Source: Bacillota bacterium
GTDB taxonomy: Bacteria; Bacillota; Clostridia; Lachnospirales; Lachnospiraceae
Direction: 5' to 3'
DNA length: 64,000 nucleotides
Assembly (NCBI GenBank): GCA_023391695.1
Contig: JAEWAK010000013.1
Location: 1-64,000 of the forward strand
Each line of letters opens with the position of its first letter. Within the stretch, counting starts at the first letter, position 1. The notes beneath the pieces are model-generated. The model was not told where the DNA came from and did not search any database. It saw only the letters and a list, made by a program, of their open reading frames with translations. The translations under genes and the position numbers were made by a program. Positions 25,868-36,200 of this stretch are shown piece after piece.

Positions 25868-27538
25868 ATGAAGAAAAGAAAGGCATTTCAAAGAAACTTA
25901 TGTGGTCTATTAAGTTTTATCCTCTTTCTTGGTGTCATGGCTTCCGGTGGGGTTTTCGGAAATGGAATCACTGCAAAGGCAGCTGCCGGACTTACAGCCG
26001 CCGATTTTCTAAAGACGAATGGAACCTCCATACGTAAGGCTAACGGCAGCGGTGATGCCGTATATTTAAGAGGAACGAATGCCGGCGGGTGGCTCGTACA
26101 GGAATCCTGGATGAATCCGACCAATGCGAAGGACCAGAAAACCATGATGAACACCTTCAAAAGCAGGTTTACCGAATCTGTAAGGGATCAGCTGATTGCT
26201 GTTTATGAAGACAGTTACTGGACGTTACAGGATTTTGATAACTGCGCGGAAATGGGCATGAGCGTAATCCGGCTGCCATTTACTTATATGAACCTGGTGG
26301 ATGACAACGGAAATTTAAAAGCCGATGCCTTTGAACGGCTGGACTGGTTTGTGGACAATTGCAGTAAACGGGGAATTTATGTGATCCTTGATATGCACGG
26401 AACTTTCGGTTCCCAAAACGGTATGGACCATTCCGGTGAAGTCAATGACGGCTATCAATTATACTGGAATACCTACAACCGGGAGAAAACACTCTGGCTG
26501 TGGGAACAGCTCGCGGGACATTTTAATGGAAATCCTGCGGTTGCAGCCTATGATATCTTAAATGAGCCAGGTATTAAAGCAGGACTTACAGGCAGCGTAC
26601 AATGGGATTTTTATAATGAGATTTATAACCGTATCCGCGCCGTGGATCCGGATCATATCATTATGATGGAATCCTGCTGGGATGCAGCAAATCTGCCTCG
26701 TCCAAGTACCTACGGGTGGACCAATGTGGTATACGAATATCACTATTACCCATGGGATCATGTTAACAGCGTATCCGTCCAGGCTTCTTATATCGCTGGC
26801 AAAGTAACGGATATTAACAGCCATAATTACGGTGTACCGACTTTTATCGGCGAATTTACCTGTTTTGATTTGGAAGACGCCTGGAAGAATACCTTATCCA
26901 CCTTTAACCGGGAGGGATGGCACTGGACAAGCTGGTCCTATAAGGTGACCGGAACCAGTTCCTGGGGTATTTACAACCACAACCCCCAGAAAGTGGATAT
27001 TTATAACGATTCCCAGGATACGATCCGCCAGAAGTGGTCTGGAGTCGGTACCCAGAACGGATGGGTCAATTCAAAAATCTATAATGTAATAAAAACTTAT
27101 CTGACGGAGACGGATACCCCGGATCAATTAAGTGACGGACAGTATTACCTTACTTCTATTGCAAACGGAAAAGTAATTTGTGCGGAGAATGGGGGAGCGG
27201 AGCCTCTGATTGCCAACCGTGATTCCTGCGGCGGGGCCTGGGAAGCCTTTGAATTAAGGAATAACAGTGACGGTACCGTATCTTTCCTGTCTGTTGCAAA
27301 CAATAAATATGTGTGTGCCGTTATTGATGAAGAAAACCAGCTTTTAGCCAGAAGTGCCGTCATTGATACATGGGAAAAATACCAGTTAGTCAGCCTGGGA
27401 AACGGAGAATATGGCATAAAAGCCCTTGCCAATGGAAAATACGTAAAAGCTAATTTAAATAACGGAGGCAGGCTTGAGGCTGCCAATGATACCGTAGCCG
27501 GTGCCTGGGAAGCCTTCCGTTTTACACGGATTAATTAA
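25868..27538 (+). CDS. Secreted GH5 glucanase with C-terminal fascin-like trefoil domain
   Basis: A 556-residue secreted glycoside hydrolase. The signal peptide (about 1-38) ends near AKA. The GH5 barrel spans about 40-400: it opens with RGTNAGGWLVQESWMNP, the acid/base is E233 in ILNEPG, and the nucleophile is E329 in IGEFTC. The opening resembles the GGWLVLEPW of exo-beta-1,3-glucanases more than that of simple endocellulases, so beta-1,3-glucan is a possible substrate. The C-terminal region (about 418-556) has three repeating blocks (ANGKVICAENGG, ANNKYVCAVIDE, ANGKYVKANLNNG) typical of a fascin-like beta-trefoil carbohydrate-binding module. It begins a cluster of four secreted proteins. 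Confidence 0.88.
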   Translation: MKKRKAFQRNLCGLLSFILFLGVMASGGVFGNGITAKAAAGLTAADFLKTNGTSIRKANGSGDAVYLRGTNAGGWLVQESWMNPTNAKDQKTMMNTFKSRFTESVRDQLIAVYEDSYWTLQDFDNCAEMGMSVIRLPFTYMNLVDDNGNLKADAFERLDWFVDNCSKRGIYVILDMHGTFGSQNGMDHSGEVNDGYQLYWNTYNREKTLWLWEQLAGHFNGNPAVAAYDILNEPGIKAGLTGSVQWDFYNEIYNRIRAVDPDHIIMMESCWDAANLPRPSTYGWTNVVYEYHYYPWDHVNSVSVQASYIAGKVTDINSHNYGVPTFIGEFTCFDLEDAWKNTLSTFNREGWHWTSWSYKVTGTSSWGIYNHNPQKVDIYNDSQDTIRQKWSGVGTQNGWVNSKIYNVIKTYLTETDTPDQLSDGQYYLTSIANGKVICAENGGAEPLIANRDSCGGAWEAFELRNNSDGTVSFLSVANNKYVCAVIDEENQLLARSAVIDTWEKYQLVSLGNGEYGIKALANGKYVKANLNNGGRLEAANDTVAGAWEAFRFTRIN

Positions 27539-27560
27539 GAGATAGAAGGGAGAATATATA

Positions 27561-28976
27561 ATGAAAAAGAGATTTGCCATAATAATGCTTGCAGTTTTGA
27601 TACTCACCGGTGCCATTCCTTGCACCTATGCCAGTGCAAGCCTGGCTGCTCCGCCTGCAACCTGGCAGGAACACTGGTTTGAACATAACCAGATTGTAAA
27701 ACTTGTTTATTATAATGATGATGTAGCGGTTTATTTTGATGATGATATTAATAAGACAAAGGCCAGTTGGATTTATTCCTTTGTCACAAAAGTGTGGCAG
27801 TATACCAAGCAGGTATATGGATCAATGGGAGATGACGAAAGACTGTATGTTATCGTCCACAACAAATATCCCGGCGGACATCCGTCGTATTATTATGAAT
27901 CCGACCATGATTACCGTAATGTAATTGATGTGGGAGGAAGTGATTTCAGCAGTCAGTCGGGCTGGAATATCGGTGTGCTTGTTCATGAGATCGGACATAT
28001 CGTAGAAAGCGCTACGAACGGGGCAAAAGGGTCACCTGCTTTCGGAATCTGGAAGGACAGCAAGTGGTGCGAAATATACCTGTATGATGTTTATAACGGC
28101 ATTGGCATGACGAGTGAGGCCGATAAGGCTTATAATGATTATATGAACATTACGGACAGTTTCCCGAAAGCCGGCACTGCCTGGTTCAAAAACTGGTTTT
28201 ATCCGGTTTACGCTGGTCACGGCAAATCCCAGGTGCTTTCGGAATATTTCCGGCTTTTATCCCGGTATTATCCGAAAAACTCTGACGGTTACTACACCAA
28301 GAGTATGAATATGGGTGAGTTTGTTCACTTTATGAGCGGTGCTGCAAAAGCGGATTTAAGGGCAGTAGCAGAAAATGCATTTGGCTGGACAACCGAATAC
28401 GAGAATCAATACCAAGCGGCACTGAAGGCTTATCCTTTTAGCTATGGTTCCGGTGACGGCGTTACCTTTTACGAAAATGTCAATTACGGCGGATGGTCGG
28501 TTACCCTTGGGGCCGGCAGTTACAATTACAGTGAAATGCTGGCCGCAGGAATTCCAAATGATAAGCTTACTTCATTAAAAGTACCGGCCGGATTTAAAGT
28601 AACCTTATATGAACATCAAAATTTCGGAGGTTTACAAAAAGTTGTAACGGAAGATACTCCACTTTTAAGTGATTTTAACGATATGACTTCTTCTCTAAAA
28701 GTAGAAACGGTAGCTTTGCCGGAGTTCTATACGGATATCAATTACCAGGGTGCCTCGGTTAAATTAAGTGTTGGAAGCTACAATCATACTGATTTAGCTG
28801 CAATGGGACTGAAAAATGATTCCCTTACTTCTGTCAAAGTACCAAACGGATACAAAATAACCTTATATCAGGATGCGGATTATAAAGGTACTGCAATCGT
28901 TTTACTGCAGGATACATCTTACCTGGGAGACTTTAATGACAAGACTTCATCCATAAAAGTAGAAAAGATATCTTAA
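27561..28976 (+). CDS. Secreted HExxH metallopeptidase-like protein with crystallin repeats
   Basis: A 471-residue secreted protein. The signal peptide ends near ASA (about residue 27). A putative zinc-peptidase domain (about 30-290) carries HEIGH at H142-H146 in VLVHEIGHIVES. Two beta/gamma-crystallin-type units follow: about 301-385 (VTFYENVNYGGWSVTLG) and 390-471 (FYTDINYQGASVKLSVG), each with two Greek-key-like motifs. Such folds often bind calcium. It follows the GH5 gene by 22 bases and shares its transcript. The substrate is unknown; a wall-protein or mannoprotein target would fit the locus, which is inference. Confidence 0.75.
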   Translation: MKKRFAIIMLAVLILTGAIPCTYASASLAAPPATWQEHWFEHNQIVKLVYYNDDVAVYFDDDINKTKASWIYSFVTKVWQYTKQVYGSMGDDERLYVIVHNKYPGGHPSYYYESDHDYRNVIDVGGSDFSSQSGWNIGVLVHEIGHIVESATNGAKGSPAFGIWKDSKWCEIYLYDVYNGIGMTSEADKAYNDYMNITDSFPKAGTAWFKNWFYPVYAGHGKSQVLSEYFRLLSRYYPKNSDGYYTKSMNMGEFVHFMSGAAKADLRAVAENAFGWTTEYENQYQAALKAYPFSYGSGDGVTFYENVNYGGWSVTLGAGSYNYSEMLAAGIPNDKLTSLKVPAGFKVTLYEHQNFGGLQKVVTEDTPLLSDFNDMTSSLKVETVALPEFYTDINYQGASVKLSVGSYNHTDLAAMGLKNDSLTSVKVPNGYKITLYQDADYKGTAIVLLQDTSYLGDFNDKTSSIKVEKIS

Positions 28977-29000
28977 AGTAATTTTACGGGGAACCTTAAG

Positions 29001-29020
29001 GGGAGCCTGAAAGGCTTCCG
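29001..29020 (+). terminator. Weak hairpin after the metallopeptidase gene
   Basis: GGGAGCCT and AGGCTTCC pair (one wobble) over a GAA loop. No T-run follows, so termination is uncertain. Confidence 0.35.
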
Positions 29021-29104
29021 TATTGCCTAAGAATCCGTTTGTTCTCAGAAAGGGATATCTTGACACAGTACATACAATAATTTAAAGAAAAGGAGTATGG
29101 GGTT

Positions 29105-32100
29105 ATGAAAAAATTTACAGAAAAATTTTTAAGAATTTTTCTGATTTTTGCATTGGCATTATCCTCCATGGTGACAACACCGGTTAATGCGAATGCGGAA
29201 ACAGTATCTGCAAATAACCAATCGAAAAATATTATTGCATATTTTCCAAACTGGGGCATTTACAATGCCGCACATAAGAACATGACGGTAGGAATGCTGC
29301 CCTGGAATAAGATCACGGTAGTAAATCATGCCTTTTTTGAGGTGAATTCAAGTTTCCAACTCGCCTCACTTGATACTTTTGCAGATTTCGATAAGTCAAT
29401 GGAACACTCAGAGGGGTGGGAAACAGGCCAGCTCAGAGGACATTTCGGTGAATATAAATACTATAAGAACTTATATCCGAATGTAAAGATTTTAATTTCC
29501 ATCGGAGGATGGACAAGAGGAAACAACTTCCATGCTATGGCTAAAACTGCAGCCGGAAGGGCTGTTTTTATCAACAGTCTTATTCAATTTCTGGATAAGT
29601 ACCCCTTTATCGACGGATTTGACATCGATTGGGAGTATCCGGGAATCGACAGGAAACCGGATCCAAATGATGAGTATGACAAAGGTTGCCCGGGAGGTCC
29701 TGAAGATAAAGAAAACTTTACTCTTCTTTTAAAGGAAATCCGTGAAGCCTATAACAACAGGGGGCATGCTGATAAAATCCTTACAATCGCAGCTGCCGGC
29801 GGATATGATAAACTTCAACTGGTTGAACCGGATAAATTTGGGCAGTATCTGGATTGGATCAATGTTATGACCTATGACTTCCATGGTGCATGGGAAACAA
29901 CAACGGGCCATCATGCCGGAATTTATGCCAATCCTCAGGATACGGCGCCTTCCACACCCGTTGATATCAAAGGAAGATACAATACGGATGCCGCTGTCCG
30001 GAATTTTACGGAGATTTATGGCGTCCCGGCAAGCAAGTTAAATGTGGGAACGCCCTATTATTCCAGAGGCTGGAAGGGTGTTACCGGCGGTACTAACGGA
30101 ATGTATGGTACAGCTACCGGTGCGGCTACGGGAACCTGGGATAATCCCAATTCTCCGGGCGGTCAATATCCTTACTTTACACTAAAACAGATGGAGAATA
30201 CCGGAGGCTACACAAAATACCGTGACGATACTTATGCAAAAACACCGTGGCTGTACAATAAAAGTGCAGGCATACTGTTATCCTATGAAGACATGACCTC
30301 ACTTTCCGCCAGATGTGATTTTATTAACAGCAACGGTTATGGCGGCCTGATTATCTGGGAAATAACCGGTGATACCGATAACTTTGAAATGACCGGCCTG
30401 GCACATGATAAGCTGATCAGTAATAATCCATCAGTTGTAGCACCTGTGTTCAGCCCCGCAGGGGGAAGATACACGGCTGCCCAGAGCGTAACGATTACAT
30501 CCGCCACACAAGGCGCGGTTATCCGTTATACCACGGACGGTACGGAGCCTGTTTCCTCATCAAAGACGTACAGCACTCCGATTACTGTTGACAAGACTAC
30601 AACGTTAAAAGCTAAGGCATTTAAAAGCGGACTGACTGATTCGGCAACATCAACTGCCGTTTACACCATAGTTTCGGAAAATACGGCAGCGGAACCTGTG
30701 TTCAGTCCGGCCGGCGGAACCTATACTGCAGCTCAGAATGTAACACTTACCAGTGCAACGGAAAATGCGGTTATCCGCTATACAACGGATGGCAGTGAGC
30801 CAACCGCTTCTTCCCAGGTATACACCAGTTCCATCAAGGTGAATTCCACTACTACCATTAAGGCAAAAACATTTAAGGAAGGTTTGACGGCTTCGGCAAC
30901 CGTAACTGCCGTTTATACTATCAAAGATGAACCGGAACAGCCGGGAGCCACACCATGGGCACCGAATACCGCTTACCGCCAGGGAGATTTAGTATCCTAC
31001 GGCGGAAAGAATTATGAGTGTGTCCAGTCCCACACGTCACTGACCGGCTGGGAACCGCCCTATGTTCCAGCACTTTGGAAGGAAACTACGGGTTCCTCCC
31101 AGCCGGCAGACAGGGCAGCCACCCCGGAGTTTAAGCCGACAGAGGGGGCATACGCCAAGGAAGTTAATGTAACGATTCAGTGTGCAACCGACGGGGCAGC
31201 CATACGCTACACAACAGACGGTACGGAACCGACGGAAGCTTCTTCCGTATACGGACAGCCAATCGGTGTGGATTCCACTACCACAATTAAAACGAAAGCA
31301 TATAAGAATGGTTTGACAGCATCGGCAACGGCAACCGCTGTCTATACCATTGAAGCAGAAGCAGAACAACCGGCGGTTACTCCCTGGGCACCCAATACTG
31401 CCTACCGTAAGGGAGATCTGGTATCCTACGGCGGAAAAAATTATGAGTGCATCCAGGCCCATACTTCACTGACCGGCTGGGAACCGCCCTATGTTCCCGC
31501 ACTGTGGGGGGAGTATACCGGTCCCGTCACACCGATTAATAAAGTTACCACACCAAAATTTCAACCGGCCGGTGGTGTGTATAGCGGGGCAGTTGAAGTA
31601 ACCATTTCTTGTGAAACACAAGGAGCAGACATCCGCTATACTACGGACGGTACAGAACCGACAGCATCATCCAGGGCTTATACCGGACCGATCGGGGTCG
31701 ACACTGTTACTACAGTAAAAGCAAAAGCCTTCAAGGGAGATATGACAGCTTCCGATACGGCATCTGCGACCTATACATTCCGTCAGGGACCGGTTGCGGA
31801 GCTACCGGCGCATATTCTTACGGGATACTGGCAGAATTTTGATAACGGTGCTACCTGCCTGAAAATCAGTGATGTTCCCGCCACCTATAATCTGATAGCC
31901 GTTGCATTTGCAGATGCGGCTTCACAGCCGGGTGCGGTAAGCTTTACCCTTGATTCCACCCTGTCCTCCAGGCTGGGCGGATATACGAAAGCGCAGTTTA
32001 TTGCAGATATCGCTGCAGCGGAACAAAAGGGACAGAAGGTTATTATATCCGTAGGCGGTGAACTCGGCTCCGTCCAGGTAAACAGTGCGGAGGCAGCTAA

Positions 32101-32698
32101 GAATTTTGCCGACAGCGTATTTGGACTTATGCAGGAATACGGCTTTGCCGGTGTTGATATCGATCTGGAAAACGGAATTAATCCGACCTATATGGCTTCT
32201 GCCCTGAGACAGCTTTCTGACAAGGCAGGATCCGGTTTGATTATTACCATGGCGCCCCAGACGCTGGATATGCAGAATGTGAATTCCAGTTATTTCAAGC
32301 TGGCACTGGACATTAAGGATATCCTGACTCTGGTGAATACCCAGTTTTATAACTCCGGCTCCATGCTGGGTCAGGACGGTAAGGTATATTCCCAGGGAAC
32401 GGTAGATTTTATTACGGCTCTTGCCGCCATTCAGCTGGAAAACGGGCTGGAACCGGATCAGGTCGGTCTTGGCCTGCCGGCTTCGCCAAGAGGAGCAGGA
32501 AGCGGTTATGTGGCACCTTCCGTAGTGAACAGTGCTCTCAATATTCTTGCAAAGGGAGCTTCCGGCGGCAGCTATGTTCCGCCAAGAACTTATCCGTCAC
32601 TGCGGGGAGCCATGAACTGGTCCATCAACTGGGATGCATTGAATAATTATAATTTTGCCAATTCCGTAGCACCAACACTTGCGGCTCTTCCCCAATAA
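29105..32698 (+). CDS. Secreted chitinase with two GH18 domains
   Basis: A 1197-residue secreted enzyme. After a signal peptide (about 1-31), GH18 domain one (about 38-435) has an intact DGFDIDWE motif with catalytic E177. Next come chitobiase C-terminal-type modules (about 447-525 and 529-608), a CBM5/12 chitin-binding module (about 615-660), a third chitobiase-type module (671-755), a second CBM5/12 (758-803) and a fourth chitobiase-type module (815-895). A second, different GH18 domain (about 903-1197) ends the protein, with AGVDIDLE and E1022; the first Asp of that motif is Ala. The two CBMs are nearly identical, suggesting recent duplication. Two catalytic types could give exo/endo synergy on chitin. 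Confidence 0.92.
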   Translation: MKKFTEKFLRIFLIFALALSSMVTTPVNANAETVSANNQSKNIIAYFPNWGIYNAAHKNMTVGMLPWNKITVVNHAFFEVNSSFQLASLDTFADFDKSMEHSEGWETGQLRGHFGEYKYYKNLYPNVKILISIGGWTRGNNFHAMAKTAAGRAVFINSLIQFLDKYPFIDGFDIDWEYPGIDRKPDPNDEYDKGCPGGPEDKENFTLLLKEIREAYNNRGHADKILTIAAAGGYDKLQLVEPDKFGQYLDWINVMTYDFHGAWETTTGHHAGIYANPQDTAPSTPVDIKGRYNTDAAVRNFTEIYGVPASKLNVGTPYYSRGWKGVTGGTNGMYGTATGAATGTWDNPNSPGGQYPYFTLKQMENTGGYTKYRDDTYAKTPWLYNKSAGILLSYEDMTSLSARCDFINSNGYGGLIIWEITGDTDNFEMTGLAHDKLISNNPSVVAPVFSPAGGRYTAAQSVTITSATQGAVIRYTTDGTEPVSSSKTYSTPITVDKTTTLKAKAFKSGLTDSATSTAVYTIVSENTAAEPVFSPAGGTYTAAQNVTLTSATENAVIRYTTDGSEPTASSQVYTSSIKVNSTTTIKAKTFKEGLTASATVTAVYTIKDEPEQPGATPWAPNTAYRQGDLVSYGGKNYECVQSHTSLTGWEPPYVPALWKETTGSSQPADRAATPEFKPTEGAYAKEVNVTIQCATDGAAIRYTTDGTEPTEASSVYGQPIGVDSTTTIKTKAYKNGLTASATATAVYTIEAEAEQPAVTPWAPNTAYRKGDLVSYGGKNYECIQAHTSLTGWEPPYVPALWGEYTGPVTPINKVTTPKFQPAGGVYSGAVEVTISCETQGADIRYTTDGTEPTASSRAYTGPIGVDTVTTVKAKAFKGDMTASDTASATYTFRQGPVAELPAHILTGYWQNFDNGATCLKISDVPATYNLIAVAFADAASQPGAVSFTLDSTLSSRLGGYTKAQFIADIAAAEQKGQKVIISVGGELGSVQVNSAEAAKNFADSVFGLMQEYGFAGVDIDLENGINPTYMASALRQLSDKAGSGLIITMAPQTLDMQNVNSSYFKLALDIKDILTLVNTQFYNSGSMLGQDGKVYSQGTVDFITALAAIQLENGLEPDQVGLGLPASPRGAGSGYVAPSVVNSALNILAKGASGGSYVPPRTYPSLRGAMNWSINWDALNNYNFANSVAPTLAALPQ

Positions 32699-32709
32699 TT
32701 AAATTGGGG
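32690..32709 (+). terminator. Hairpin overlapping the chitinase stop codon
   Basis: CCCCAAT (32690-32696) and ATTGGGG (32703-32709) form a stem. No strong T-tract follows, so termination is uncertain. Confidence 0.4.
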
Positions 32710-32710
32710 A

Positions 32711-33107
32711 TAGTGTGAAATAAAAGACATTTCACACCCTGATTTGAGGCAGTAAATCATCTGTAAACAGATGATTTATGCCATGGGAGCTAGTGTGAAC
32801 AGTCTCGCGAAAGGCATGCGAGCCATTAGAAGAATAGCAAAAAAACAGCTATTCTTCGCGGTTTATTCCCAAAAAGCATGACGTTAGTGTGAAAATAAAA
32901 AGCAATTATCACACCCTGATTAAACAACGACATTCAAAGAACGAATGTCTTGTGTTAGGCAGTAAATCATCTGCCCGCAGATGATTTCTGCAATGGGAGC
33001 TAGTGTGAATAGTCTCGCGAAAGACATGCGAGCCATTGGAAGAATAGCAAAAGCGGCTGTTCTTCGCGATTTATGCCAGGAGGGCATGGGCGTTAGTGTG
33101 AATTATA
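32711..33107 (+). repeat. Tandem array of structured repeats with TAGTGTGAA motifs
   Basis: Two copies of a unit of about 175-210 bases start at 32711 and 32885. TAGTGTGAA recurs at 32711, 32791, 32885, 33001 and 33094. Both copies contain the same hairpins: TCATCTG/CAGATGA; CTCGC/GCGAG; and GAAGAATAGC with GCTATTCTTC in copy A or GCTGTTCTTC in copy B, where pairing is kept by a G-U pair. Copy B carries an extra segment of about 35 bases with its own ACATTC/GAATGT stem. The array fills most of the gap between the chitinase and GH3 genes. No coding frame is convincing. Confidence 0.8.
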
Positions 33108-33216
33108 TGGCATAAAAATAATTAGAAAAAAGATACAGTAACAGGCTCTGTGGTCAATCGGGATCCGAATGATCACAGAGCCTTCCATTAAAAAAATAAG
33201 CTGGGAGGATATCAAA

Positions 33217-36200
33217 ATGTTAAAAAATAAATTCTTAGCTATACTTTTAATACTTGCCATGACGGCAGGCGTTATTATGACCAAGCCGCCTGTCATGGCT
33301 GCCGCAGGGGATACGGTAAGGATAGAGGCGGAAGATTATTCCGCTATGAACGGAATAGAAACGGAAGTCTGCCAGGAAGGCGGTCTGAATGTGGGTTATG
33401 TGGATGCCGGTGATTGGATGGACTACCAGGTAAATATTCCGGACGGGGGATTCTACACAGCACGGTTCCGTGTTTCAAGCCCCTATGACAATACCCGGTT
33501 CCAGCTTCTGGACGGGAATACCGTATTGGCTACCCTGACGGTACCCAATACGGGAGGGTGGCAGAACTGGGAGAACATAACAGCTGCCGTGACTTTAGGC
33601 GCCGGCAGCCGGACCCTTCGTGTAAATGCCGTTACCAACGGATGGAATCTCAATTGGTTCGAGCTTGAAACTTTAGAGGAGCTACCGGTAACAGAGATTA
33701 ATATTCCGGTTACGGGCCCTTATGCCCAGTACCTGGAAATCGGCTTAAATCCGGAGGATTTAAACGGCCAGTCATCCATAAGGACGCAGAATACGGAAGT
33801 GAATCATGTACTCAAATATCATACAGGTGATACGGTTACCCTCCGGGTGAACTATATCGTAGAACAGAAACAGGTCCAATTTAGTACAAGGGATCAAAAT
33901 GGCAATATCATCCGGGGGAATCCCCTGACCTTTACGGTACTTCCGGATTCGGCTGTGAGTGTAGAAATCACGGACCAGGCCGCAACAGCGGCGCCGGTAT
34001 TCACACCGGGTGCAGGAACCTATGGCACGGCACAGGAGGTCACGATTACCAGTGCAACACAAGGAGCGGTCATCCGCTATACCGCGGACGGTTCAACACC
34101 CGGGGCTGCGTCGGCTGTCTACACCGGTCCTATACAGGTAAAGGAAACCACCACTCTGAAAGCCTATGCGGCATCGGATGGACTGGCAGATTCAGCTGTT
34201 GTTTCGGCAACCTATACCATTGGCAGCGGACAGGCAAACCTTGCCCTTGGGAAAACAGCAGAAGCTTATTCCTATCTTGGCGGAAACGTAGCTGCAGCGG
34301 CTTTTGACGGTAACGGCGGGACCCGGTGGGAGTCGGAATTTTCTGATCCCCAGTGGATTTATGTGGACCTTGGCACAAGTTACTGGGTAAACGGTGTTAA
34401 ACTTGACTGGGAAGCGGCAAGCGGAAAAGACTATAAGATACAGGTATCCGGCGATGCCTCCGACTGGCAGGATGTCTTCACCCGGACAAGCGGTTTCGGG
34501 GGTGAAGAAAACATTACGTTTGACCCGGCGGAGGCCAGGTATGTAAGGCTGTATGGAACCGCCCGGAATACAGATTACGGTTATTCCTTGTGGGAATTTG
34601 AAGTTTACGGTCAGAGCACACCGCCCCTTCCGCGGACAGCGGCACCTACTTTTTCAGTGTCTCCGGGTACTTACACGTCTGCCATAGAGGTTGCCCTTGC
34701 CAGTGAGACAAAAGGAGCGGTCATCCGGTATACCACGGACGGTTCAACGCCTACGGCTGCTTCCCCGATTTATACCGGCCCCATCCCCATTGGTATGACT
34801 ACTACAATCCGTGCCATCGCAACCGGAACAGGAATGGCTGACTCCGTGGTTGCGGAGGCTGTGTATACCATTGTGGGTTTCCGGGTGCTGTCCCCGGCCG
34901 GCGGGCAGATGGTTACGGACACCAGGACACCGGTCCTGACCTGGGAGGCCAGGGCAGGTGCGGTGAAGTACGAAGTATGGGTCAATTTATCGAGAACCGA
35001 TTATGACTGGACGGCTTCAGGCAATCTCCTGGACCGCTACACCAAGGTTGCCGAAGTTACGGGTACCAGTTGTACGGCACCGTCCCTGGTCGACCGGTGG
35101 ACATATAAGTGGTATGTCGTAGCCATAGATGGAACGGGCAGCCGGATCCAGTCGGATATCGGCCGGTTCAGTGTTTACCTTCCCTATTTAGAGCAAATCT
35201 CAGATGGCATCGATATTGTCAACGGTTCCCGTGACCTGAACAAAAACGGTACGATTGAACCCTATGAAGACTGGCATAATCCCATCGAAACCCGGCTTGA
35301 TGACCTGATGGACAGGATGAGCAGCGAAGAGAAGCTGAACCAGCTGTTTTACTCGCCGGAATCCTTAAGTTCGTTAAATACACTGGCCGGTTTTGTGTTC
35401 TCCTACGGAACTACGGATTTTATCAAGGATGCCCAAATAAAAGTAGCCTCCGAACAGAGGCTGGGAATTCCCATTGCCTTTGCCGGTGATAAAATACAGG
35501 GCTGGAAAACGGTATTCCCAACGGAACTCGGGTTAGCGGCAACCGGCAACCTGGAATTGGCCTGGGAGTGCGGCGATCTCCAGCGCAGGGAACAGAAGGC
35601 CTGGGGTTTTACGGGCACCCTTTCCCCTCTGGCAGAAGTGAATACAAAGGTTTTGTATCCCCGTTTTCAGGAGGGGACCGGTGAAAATGCCGATTACTCC
35701 GCCGCTTTGGTACGTGCCATGATCTGCGGCATGCAGGGAGGACCCGAAGTCAATCCCAAATCCATCATGATTACCGTAAAACACTGGCCGAGCCAGGGTG
35801 CAGGCGGAGAGCAGTCAATCGTCTATGACAGTGATACTATCAAATGGCATATGAAACCGTGGTATGCGGCACTGGAAGCCAACTGCGGCACTATCATGCC
35901 GGGTTACGGCGGAGCGCCTTATTTGGATCCGAGCGGTTCCGGAGCAGGGACAAGCAAGCCTACCATTGATTATCTCCGTGATGTCCTTGGGTTCGATGGT
36001 GTAGTTGTAACCGACTGGCTGGCATCGGCAACGGATACCTCCGTAAAGAGCTTAAGTGCCGGCTGTGATGTTATGGGAGGAGCCGTGGCTTCCGGTACGG
36101 ATTTTAATACCCTGATCAACGCCGTGGGATGGGACCGCCTGAATGAATCGGCACGGAGAGTACTGGATCTAAAATTGCGGCTGGGCCTTTTTGAAAATCC

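Noticed and set aside
29041..29100. Promoter of the chitinase gene (TTGACA at 29060)
   Set aside because: No -10 box at the right distance; the nearest TACAAT is only 7 bases away.
32711..33107. c-di-GMP riboswitch upstream of the GH3 gene
   Set aside because: None of the conserved GEMM sequence or tetraloop-receptor arrangement is visible, and the unit is tandemly repeated.
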